A stretch of 64,000 bases of DNA from Loktanella sp. M215. GTDB taxonomy: Bacteria; Pseudomonadota; Alphaproteobacteria; Rhodobacterales; Rhodobacteraceae. Positions 24,254-31,606 of this stretch are shown piece after piece (position 1 is the stretch's first letter; each line of letters opens with the position of its first letter). Location: assembly GCF_021735925.1 (NCBI RefSeq), contig NZ_WMEA01000001.1, positions 1,580,001 to 1,644,000 of the forward strand, given 5' to 3'. The translations under genes were made by a program, and so were the position numbers. The notes under the pieces are model-generated. The model was not told the DNA's origin, searched no databases, and saw nothing but the letters and a program-made list of their open reading frames with translations.

Positions 24254-25996
24254 TTGAGTGCATCGAAGGTGCACGTATCGGATACTAGACTTCAAATCGA
24301 TTTTTTTCTTTCATTACAATGCATGAAGGATAAGGGTGGACTTGCTCATGATGTTTTCAACGTTGCGGCGAGCTATGGTGGTAATTTGAACGATAACAAT
24401 ACTGAAAAAAGCTCTGATGCTGGCGGTGTTTCTGCAAGACAGGGCTTTAAGTTCCAGGATCATGTTGCTGCTGGATTTGCACTGCAAATGATACGCGATG
24501 CTGAACTCCTGAGAGTCGAGTGCGAAACAGCAGACGATATCTGTTTGATCTGGCTATTAGATGGATCAGAGGTTTATGAGTACATCCAAGTGAAAACTAC
24601 TGAAAGTAGTTCAAAATACTCCAAGACTGAACTACTCAAAAGAGTGCCCTCGGGTAAAAACCCAACCTCTCTCGCGGAAAAATCCCTAATTTGTGATAAA
24701 CATTGCGATGCGCCACTCTTTCGATTTGTTTCGAAGAGAGATGTAAATGATTATCTCAAACCGTTAAAGCTAGCCCGAACTCTATCAGCAAGGAGCGCTG
24801 TAGACTTGATTGCTGCTGACTTGGCTAAAAAATACAACACTAAGTCCAAGAAATCAAAGGGTCTCGACTACTGGGCGAAAAAACTTCTGTGGGAGGTTCT
24901 CGATGGAATTCCTGTAGTGAGAGATCGAAATCTTCAGGTTCTAGCAAATCTTGCAGACCAAGGCGGAGCAAATCCGACTCACCCTCACTGCTTGTCGATC
25001 TATGACGATCTTCTAAAAAAGGTGGTTGAGGCAGCTGAGGCATCAAGCATTACTCATGCTGAAAAGAAAGTCATCAGCCGTGATCAAATTCTGGACTGGT
25101 GGAGTGGACACTTAAAACAAACTTCAGCAGCGGCATTAAAAACTTCAAAACCATATAGGATATCGACAGATGCATTTTTCGTTGAACTCGAAATTGATTC
25201 GGGAAAAGAGCTAAATCCAACACTTGTAGGATATGATGTTCGGTTTGAGAGAAAAGTGTGGCGTGCTACGCAACTGGCATCCTATCTGGCGACATGGCTA
25301 CCTGAGATAGCGCTCAAACCTAGTGAATTAGTTGGCATCGGTCATCTTCAGTTGAAGCAAAAGCTAACTGACGCGGTGAAAAGAATCGAAAACCATGCTC
25401 ATATAGATTTGGAGACATTGTTGGCAGAGTCTCTTCTTCATTCCCTGCTTCGACATTATCACAACAGCGAACCAATCGCCTGTAAGATATTCTATAAATC
25501 ATCGTCAGGCGTAAAATCTTTCGCTAACTCACATATCATCCATGGAAAGACAGATGAGCTATGGCTTGGCCGATCTGAGCTAGCAAGGGCCGCGAATTTC
25601 GATGATGTAGTGGATGCTACCATGGAAGGATTGTCTGCGGCGCTAGATACGGACTTTCTGAAGGCCGAAAGAGAAGCGGTGCTGACATTAAGAGAGCCAC
25701 AACATCTTTTACCAACCTCACTAGAGTCAGCTCTGCAGAAAAATGCACCCATAGACGACCTTCTTGCCGTCCTGTGCGTTCCAATACTCATCGCCTATGA
25801 GAGCACAGTTATTGGGTGCGGATTTTCAGAAGACTACCAGTCCAAGCTATCACAAGAAGTGATGACGCGATATGGTGCATTAACATCAAGAATTCCAACT
25901 AATACAACAGAAATAAGAATAAGCGTATTCTTTTTACCTATTGAGAATGTTGACAATTTAATCACGCTGTTTGCTGGTGAAATAAGGGGCACTTAG
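24254..25996 (+). CDS. HamA-like defence effector with N-terminal Cap4/DUF4297-type nuclease domain
   Basis: First gene of a two-gene antiphage module; 580 residues from TTG 24254, or 557 from ATG 24323 (neither has a strong ribosome-binding site). Residues 58-150: GVSARQGFKFQDHVAAGFAL, acidic E91/D94/D95 and QVKT at 112-115, the pattern of DUF4297/Cap4 restriction-like endonucleases. Residues 380-580 resemble the HamA (DUF1837) domain of Hachiman: DELWLGRSELARAANFDDVV, LCVPILIAYESTVIG and EIRISVFFLPIENVDNLI. In ordinary HamA I expect E-x-K at the GRSEL position; here it reads R-x-E, so that site looks inactive. Low GC marks transfer. The helicase gene abuts its stop codon. Family assignments are from memory of motifs, not a search. 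Confidence 0.72.
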   Translation: MSASKVHVSDTRLQIDFFLSLQCMKDKGGLAHDVFNVAASYGGNLNDNNTEKSSDAGGVSARQGFKFQDHVAAGFALQMIRDAELLRVECETADDICLIWLLDGSEVYEYIQVKTTESSSKYSKTELLKRVPSGKNPTSLAEKSLICDKHCDAPLFRFVSKRDVNDYLKPLKLARTLSARSAVDLIAADLAKKYNTKSKKSKGLDYWAKKLLWEVLDGIPVVRDRNLQVLANLADQGGANPTHPHCLSIYDDLLKKVVEAAEASSITHAEKKVISRDQILDWWSGHLKQTSAAALKTSKPYRISTDAFFVELEIDSGKELNPTLVGYDVRFERKVWRATQLASYLATWLPEIALKPSELVGIGHLQLKQKLTDAVKRIENHAHIDLETLLAESLLHSLLRHYHNSEPIACKIFYKSSSGVKSFANSHIIHGKTDELWLGRSELARAANFDDVVDATMEGLSAALDTDFLKAEREAVLTLREPQHLLPTSLESALQKNAPIDDLLAVLCVPILIAYESTVIGCGFSEDYQSKLSQEVMTRYGALTSRIPTNTTEIRISVFFLPIENVDNLITLFAGEIRGT

Positions 25997-28141
25997 TTGG
26001 ATTACTGTGAAATAAGATACGAACTTACCCTCAATGCCAGCGAGTTTTCGAACTTTAGAATATTGACTGAAATCGCCAACTTAGTCAATCATAATGAAAC
26101 CCACTCGCAAGGGCGAGATCTTGTCATTCGAGCGCTTGCGCAGTTGGATAGATTTGACGGCGGCGAGCGAGAGATACTTACAATTCTAACTCGCAACGTT
26201 GGCCTCTTCCCTTATATGACAGAATCGTTGATCGAAAGTAATTTCGAAGAGAAGCTTGCATACGAGCTTCACCGTTCTGAAAGCCTTGGAGAAGATATAA
26301 TATTCCACAGTCTACAGGCAAAGATATTTAATCTCCTAATTCTTAATCATAACGTAGTCCTCAGCGCATCCACTAGCGTTGGAAAAAGTTTGATTATTGA
26401 CGCTCTTATCGCGACCAAGAAGTATAGAAATATTGTGCTAATTGTTCCGACTATTGCGCTCATCGACGAGACTCGCAGAAGGCTGTTAAAGAGATTTGGA
26501 TCCATCTGTCGGGTCATTACTCACCCAAGCCAAATGCCTCAAGCACATCAGATAAATGTATACGTTCTCACACAAGAAAGAGTTCTGCAGAGGAAAGACC
26601 TTCAGAATGTCGATATATGTATCGTAGATGAATTCTACAAGGTGAACTTGAATTCTGAAAAAGATCCCTCTCGTTCGGTAGATTTAAATTTAGCCTTCCA
26701 TAAACTAGCTAGGTTAAAAGTTCAGTTCTATTTACTCGGGCCAAATGTTAGCTCAATTTCTGGGTTGCAGGACTATGAATTTATGTTCGTTCCATCTGAC
26801 TTCTCGACGGTTGCCGTCGATATTGTGAACTTTGCCCTTCCATACCGAGGCGAGGAAAGAAAAGAAAAGCTTCTTGAAATCCTTCAGAAACAATTTGAAC
26901 CGACGATTGTGTACTGCCAGTCTCCTAGAAGTGCAAGTAACGTAGCTGAATACGTCGCCGCCAATACTTCCTTTGAAGTTTCAGCGGACTTGGATGACGC
27001 TTTAGAATGGATGTCAGATAATTATGATTCTGATTGGTCAGTAACAAAAGCGCTAAGAAGCGGTATCGGGGTTCATCATGCAGGGGTTCCTCGTGCTCTC
27101 CAGCAGTATTTCGTGAGACTGTTTAATCAAAAAAAGTTGAGAGTATTGATTTGCACATCAACTATAATAGAAGGGGTAAACACTGTTGCGAAGAACGTCG
27201 TCATTTTTGATCGGCGCAAAGGCAGTAATCTTTTGGAGAATTTTACATATAGAAATATAGTTGGGCGCGCTGGAAGGATGCGGGAACATTTTGTTGGTCA
27301 AGTCTTCGTTCTCGAGAAGCCTATCGAAGAGACCGCTTATCAGGTGGAATTCCCGATTGGGCTTCAGGATGAAGACTCACCAGATAGTTTGCTACTGGAT
27401 TTGGAAGATTCGGTGCTATCTCCAGTTTCCAAGAGGAAGCTGGAAGCAATTTTTGATAAAAGCCGTATTTCCCCTGAAACACTTCGTATAAACCGTCATA
27501 TTCCGGTCTATCTACAGGAAGCAATTTATGACGAGATACTTAAAGATCTACTGCAACTTGAAGATGCGTTGGTCTGGGTCGGAATACCTGACGGGCCTCA
27601 GCTGCAGGCGGTTTGTCGGTTAATTTATGACCATTTAGAAGGAGATGCTTTGAGGGAATACGGTGTATTTTCTGGAAGCTCACTCGCATGGCATATAAAT
27701 GCAATCAGGACATCTAACGACATTTCGAAGTATATTCGTGAGTGCGTCGAAACACGTTTCGATGGGCAATCACCGAGTGATTCTGTAGAAAACTGCCTTC
27801 GGTTTATTCGAAATATTGTGTGCTTTCGGTTCCCTAGAGATCTCATGGCCATTGATGCGCTTCAGCGTGATGTATTTACAAAGCTAGATACTAGGAGCGG
27901 GGACTATTCACTTTTTGCCGAGAGGGTAGAGAATATGTTTCTTCCAGCGTCAGTTTTCGCATTAGATGAGTATGGAATACCGATCCAAACAGCGCAGAAA
28001 ATCCAGCCCTACTTGAAGTCAATTGACGGTCTTGATGAGGTGTTGGAATCTTTAGCTGGGCTTGATCTGGAAAAACTGAATCTCTCTCGATTTGAGATTT
28101 CATTAATATATGATGTAATCAGTCTCGTTAGGAGTGACTGA
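25997..28141 (+). CDS. hamB: HamB-like Ski2-type superfamily 2 helicase
   Basis: Helicase partner of the HamA-like protein; 714 residues, TTG start directly after the hamA stop with AAGGGG upstream. Walker A SASTSVGKS at 123-131, motif Ia VPTIALIDE, motif II DEFY at 211-214 (a DExx variant), VHHAGVP at 359-365, motif V CTSTIIEGVNT at 386-396 and motif VI RNIVGRAGR at 419-427. The order and the HHAG and GRAGR motifs are those of Ski2-like helicases, as in HamB. In Hachiman the helicase senses or processes nucleic acid and controls HamA; this function is inferred. It ends 8 bp from the convergent polymerase gene. Confidence 0.82.
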   Translation: MDYCEIRYELTLNASEFSNFRILTEIANLVNHNETHSQGRDLVIRALAQLDRFDGGEREILTILTRNVGLFPYMTESLIESNFEEKLAYELHRSESLGEDIIFHSLQAKIFNLLILNHNVVLSASTSVGKSLIIDALIATKKYRNIVLIVPTIALIDETRRRLLKRFGSICRVITHPSQMPQAHQINVYVLTQERVLQRKDLQNVDICIVDEFYKVNLNSEKDPSRSVDLNLAFHKLARLKVQFYLLGPNVSSISGLQDYEFMFVPSDFSTVAVDIVNFALPYRGEERKEKLLEILQKQFEPTIVYCQSPRSASNVAEYVAANTSFEVSADLDDALEWMSDNYDSDWSVTKALRSGIGVHHAGVPRALQQYFVRLFNQKKLRVLICTSTIIEGVNTVAKNVVIFDRRKGSNLLENFTYRNIVGRAGRMREHFVGQVFVLEKPIEETAYQVEFPIGLQDEDSPDSLLLDLEDSVLSPVSKRKLEAIFDKSRISPETLRINRHIPVYLQEAIYDEILKDLLQLEDALVWVGIPDGPQLQAVCRLIYDHLEGDALREYGVFSGSSLAWHINAIRTSNDISKYIRECVETRFDGQSPSDSVENCLRFIRNIVCFRFPRDLMAIDALQRDVFTKLDTRSGDYSLFAERVENMFLPASVFALDEYGIPIQTAQKIQPYLKSIDGLDEVLESLAGLDLEKLNLSRFEISLIYDVISLVRSD

Positions 28142-28149
28142 GTTCTTTG

Positions 28150-29682
28150 TCAGTGCCTTTCCAGAAAGCCGTGAATATTTTCCGCATCACCCCTGACAAC
28201 AGGTGAGATACTCCGCCCAGTTCGCTCCTGATAATCAAATACCCGATCCATGTACCCCACACACCTGATTCCCTTCCGGTTCTCAATGTGCTCCTGAAGC
28301 TGCTCATCCGTCACATCGGCATATTCTTCCATGTCAGGCAGCTTGATGGCTGTCGGTAACGCTCTCCCCACGACAGCCTCAGAGGCTTCCGCCATAACGT
28401 CCCTCAGCTCTGCTACCTTCATGTGATCGATGATGTAGCTGTCGTGTACGGATAGAACGGGTATTTTCTTCTCCGTAAAATGCCGATGCACGTGTGCAGT
28501 AACTTGGCTGTCTAAGTACATGAGCCGGATGCCCTGATCGGAGAATAGATAATTTTCGAGCACGGGATTGCGCTCCAAAAAAGCCGCTAGGATGCGATCT
28601 AAAAGATCATTTTTAAGCTTTTTGGCCATGTGACCCGCCGGAAAACCCTCACGAAAAGCTTTGTAGGCTGACGATTTTTCCTTTGCGTTGATCGCAGTAA
28701 GGACCAGTTGCTTGACGAGTTTCCGTAATAATTCAGATGGGAATGATTGAAATTTTATATTGGATAAAGCGTAAGGGTCATGGTGCATTTCCTCCCCGGC
28801 ACGAGCGTAGAGCATGGCAACGTGGAGACCCTTGAAGTCGACCTCGATCGTAGGCTGGTCGTCTATAAAGATTTTGGATCGCCAGTCACCATTCACGCGC
28901 TGCCACCAGCCTCCGTAGAACCTTCCATTCATGTTCCAGTCACTCCGACTGAAGACCCTTCGAAGTCGTGCGTTATCGGAATGTATCTGCACCCGTGACG
29001 CCTTCGTTTCGGGATCGGTCTGGATGACTGGGTCCTGCAGCGTGGCAATGTCGATGAAGGAGGAGGCAAGCAGATTGTTGTAGGCCTCTAGATCCTCACG
29101 CATGGCTACCGTGTCGGGGGTATCAACATACTCTATCTCTTTGCCCGCCTTGTCGGTTTCCTTGGCATCCCTGAGGATAATGATCTCTTCGCCCTCGAAG
29201 CGGGTGACATCATCACGCGTGAACTTGGCTTCCCGAAACATGCCCTGCAGTTCAGCGGAAGCCCGGATACGTGTGGTCCTGTTGGATTTAGCTTTCGGCC
29301 CTGCGTAACTCCCCTTGGCCACATCGAGCATGCCAGCGATTTCCAGCGCCCTGATTATGGTTATCAAGCTCTTTGATAGGTGCAGCGCATTGTACCGTGA
29401 GTTCGTCTTCCACGTGTTCGGCGACATCGACACGCCGATACTGAGTTCGGGATCATCGAGCCAAGCAACATACAGGTCCAGGATCAACACCCTCAGCTGC
29501 TTCTTCGGATCAGCCTTAGGCTTAGGCCCCGTCTTAGCCTTCCCCTCCTTCTTCCCTGTGATCTGCCACGGCAGGTAGCCCTCCCAGAGCTCCGCCACCA
29601 AGGCCTTAACCTCAGGGTGATCAGACCACCTGTGCACATCTATGGGCCTTGAGTGCCTCGGGTTGTCGATCGGGTGGGTCAT
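28150..29682 (-). CDS. Family-A-like polymerase of a mobile element (candidate TV-Pol)
   Basis: About 510 residues from ATG 29682; TTG 29757 would give 535. Numbering from the TTG: motif A IEVDFKGLHVAML with D307; motif B RKLVKQLVLTAINA with R345 and K349 (R-x3-K-x3-L-x3-N-A, compare R-x3-K-x3-F-x3-Y-G of Pol I); motif C VLSVHDSYIID with H438-D439-S440. This A-B-C series fits superfamily A DNA polymerases and T7-like RNA polymerases, and the short length with no exonuclease fits the TV-Pol family of mobile elements. The N-terminal 58 codons lie in arm B. It reads away from tRNA-Gln. Probable role: replication of the excised element. No homology search was possible. Confidence 0.62.
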   Translation of the reverse strand: MTHPIDNPRHSRPIDVHRWSDHPEVKALVAELWEGYLPWQITGKKEGKAKTGPKPKADPKKQLRVLILDLYVAWLDDPELSIGVSMSPNTWKTNSRYNALHLSKSLITIIRALEIAGMLDVAKGSYAGPKAKSNRTTRIRASAELQGMFREAKFTRDDVTRFEGEEIIILRDAKETDKAGKEIEYVDTPDTVAMREDLEAYNNLLASSFIDIATLQDPVIQTDPETKASRVQIHSDNARLRRVFSRSDWNMNGRFYGGWWQRVNGDWRSKIFIDDQPTIEVDFKGLHVAMLYARAGEEMHHDPYALSNIKFQSFPSELLRKLVKQLVLTAINAKEKSSAYKAFREGFPAGHMAKKLKNDLLDRILAAFLERNPVLENYLFSDQGIRLMYLDSQVTAHVHRHFTEKKIPVLSVHDSYIIDHMKVAELRDVMAEASEAVVGRALPTAIKLPDMEEYADVTDEQLQEHIENRKGIRCVGYMDRVFDYQERTGRSISPVVRGDAENIHGFLERH

Positions 29683-29839
29683 CGTAGGCTTTCGCAGTGA
29701 GCGGTAGGAGACAGCATCATAGACCAGCAGGAGACGGCAGAAGGCCACGGAAGGCAACCTAGGATAAGGGACCTTGTAAGGGCTTCCCCCTAGGAGACCC
29801 TCTCTAGGCTTACCCTGTTCTCTCTTCTTCTTTCTCCTT

Positions 29840-29862
29840 ATCCATTACTTATACCTATTACC
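29840..29862 (-). repeat. 23-bp conserved motif, copy 4
   Basis: Minus-strand copy containing TAATAGGTATAAGTAATGGA, 157 bp upstream of the polymerase ATG. Confidence 0.8.
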
Positions 29863-30057
29863 TAGATCTCCCCTCCCTAGAGAGATGACCTCCCTATGAG
29901 GGCGTAGTAACAGGGATGGTAGGAGAAGCCCTCAGGGTAGGCCTGGCCACGTCCTGTAGCCCCTGAACAAGCGAGCTTATAGGAAGACGGTGGGTAAGCC
30001 CACACGGGGGCACTATCCGGGGCATTTCTGGCCCTAGTGAGGCCGTCCGACCCAAGG

Positions 30058-30094
30058 GACTAAGTGTCTGAGATCGCTGGCTGGGGTGGTAGGA
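30058..30094 (+). other. Attachment core, right copy overlapping tRNA-Gln (attR-like)
   Basis: Same 37 bp as 16491-16527, direct orientation. The last 17 bp are the 3' end of tRNA-Gln including the encoded CCA, so insertion leaves the tRNA intact. Confidence 0.88.
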
Positions 30095-30152
30095 TTCGAA
30101 CCTACGGTACACGGTACCAAAAACCGATGCCTTACCGCTTGGCTACACCCCA
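30078..30152 (-). tRNA. tRNA-Gln(TTG)
   Basis: 75-nt cloverleaf on the minus strand starting TGGGGTGTAGCCAAGCGGTA. Anticodon TTG sits in the loop of CGGTTTTTGGTACCG; T arm GGTTCGAATCC; acceptor pairs TGGGGTG with CACCCCA, followed by GCCA with encoded CCA. It is the integration site of the island on its 3' side. Confidence 0.96.
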
Positions 30153-30216
30153 TCAGCGAGGCGGTGGATACGACAAAGGGTCGGGGCCTTCAAGCCCCCG
30201 CAGGCGCTTTTTTCAG

Positions 30217-31503
30217 CTATTCGGGAACGCCGCCGCCGGATAACAGATCCGGTGCGTCATCCTTGCGGCGTTCGGTCTCGATCATCGACTCTAGGGCGTC
30301 CTCGTGGCTGGCTGACACCGTTGTTGCCCGGTCCGTTTCGGCGGCGGGGACTGGTTCGGTCGCGTCTTTGCGGATCAGCTGGACCGCCTGCATGTTGTCG
30401 GGAATCGCAAACCCCGCAGCTTCCAATGCACGTTTGACCAGCCGGATCGCCTCGCTTTGCGCCAGCGCCGGAGAGGTCGTGCGCTGGTCGATCCAGCCGG
30501 TGACCTGCATGACGATGCCGCCCGCCTCCAGCCGGTCGATCCAGACCTGTGCTGCGGGAACTGTCAGCACAAAGGGCAGGGACTGTACGGTGGCCTCGAT
30601 CAGGCGGCGGGCCGCGTCGAGGTCGCAGTCGCGGGTGACGCTGATCGGAAAGACGAAGCGCCGTTCGGCGTTGCGGGTGTAATTGATCAGCCGGTTGGAA
30701 AAGACCGTCGCGTTCGGAATGTGGATGTGGTTGCCGTCGTTGGACAGCAGGATCGTGGCGCGGCTGGTCAGGCGGATGACCTTGCCCTGGTCGCCGTTGA
30801 TCTCGATCATGTCGTTGGGCTGGAACGGCTGGCGGATCGACAGCATGATCGACGCGATGAAATTCTCGACCGTATCCTTGACCGCAAAACCAAGGGCGAG
30901 GCCGACGATGCCGGCGGCGCCAAGGATCGTGCCCAGCAGCGCCGTGGCGTTCAGGATGTCGAGCGCGACGACCAGCGCCAGCACGACGAAGGCCAGCCGC
31001 AGGATCTGGCGATAGATCTCGGCGATGAAGGGGTTGGGGGCGAGCCGGTTCCACGGCTGCGGCCGGCGCGCGATCCACAGGCCAACCCAGACGATGATCG
31101 CGAAGATGACAAAGGCCACGGCCAGCAGCGGCAGGTACGCCAGAACTTGCGCGCCCCGTGCCTCAAAGCGCGCGATGGCGGGGTTGAGCCGGGCGCCCAC
31201 ATCCGCCGTTTCCGTGACGCGATTGCGGGTGGCCACGACTCCGGTCACGCGGTTTGCAAGATCGTCGAGGCGTGCGGTGTCGGCGGGATCGGCGACGGTC
31301 CCGTCAAAGGTCACGACGCCGTCCGTGACGGTAAGCGTCACCGCATCATAGCCGCCCAGCACAGTCAGGATGTCGCGCAGCCGGGCGCCGATGGCGCTGT
31401 CCTGCGCGGTGGTGGCCGTCGTGTCGATGGCGGTTGTGGGGTCCTGCGCCCGCGCGGCCTGACCCAGACAAAGGAGCAGGGCGATCAAGGATAACACGCG
31501 CAT
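30217..31503 (-). CDS. MscS-family mechanosensitive channel with N-terminal BON domain
   Basis: About 428 residues. Signal peptide MRVLSLIALLLCLGQAARAQ, then a periplasmic BON domain (about 30-105: VTLTVTDGVVTFDGTVADPA). Two membrane segments follow, then the pore helix GTILGAAGIVGLALGFAVKD, and the beta domain IRQPFQPNDMIEINGDQGKV, both diagnostic of MscS. A C-terminal cytoplasmic domain and acidic tail complete it. It releases solutes on hypo-osmotic shock. The start at 31503 has AGAGG upstream. It lies just beyond tRNA-Gln and belongs to the resident chromosome. Confidence 0.9.
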   Translation of the reverse strand: MRVLSLIALLLCLGQAARAQDPTTAIDTTATTAQDSAIGARLRDILTVLGGYDAVTLTVTDGVVTFDGTVADPADTARLDDLANRVTGVVATRNRVTETADVGARLNPAIARFEARGAQVLAYLPLLAVAFVIFAIIVWVGLWIARRPQPWNRLAPNPFIAEIYRQILRLAFVVLALVVALDILNATALLGTILGAAGIVGLALGFAVKDTVENFIASIMLSIRQPFQPNDMIEINGDQGKVIRLTSRATILLSNDGNHIHIPNATVFSNRLINYTRNAERRFVFPISVTRDCDLDAARRLIEATVQSLPFVLTVPAAQVWIDRLEAGGIVMQVTGWIDQRTTSPALAQSEAIRLVKRALEAAGFAIPDNMQAVQLIRKDATEPVPAAETDRATTVSASHEDALESMIETERRKDDAPDLLSGGGVPE

Positions 31504-31606
31504 GGCAGACCTCTCGCTACGGGGTCCCATTCTATCTAGGGCCGCGCGGCCACCTTGCCAGCCGGCGGGCGGTGCAGGGCGCAACGCCCCGCACCGCCCG
31601 CCGCGG

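Larger units (their letters stand above)
29507..30094 (-). repeat. Inverted repeat B, right arm (588 bp)
   Basis: Reverse complement of 23567-24154, identical by eye. Its outer end overlaps the 3' end of tRNA-Gln by 17 bp. It contains the upstream region and first codons of the intact polymerase gene. Confidence 0.92.

Noticed and set aside
24840..25046. Small frames antisense to the HamA- and HamB-like genes as possible antitoxins
   Set aside because: No start signals and no family features; length is what chance gives in AT-rich DNA.
16491..30094. CRISPR array or classic insertion sequence as source of the repeats
   Set aside because: Repeats are few, long and arranged as two inverted pairs plus a core at a tRNA; there is no spacer pattern and no DDE transposase.
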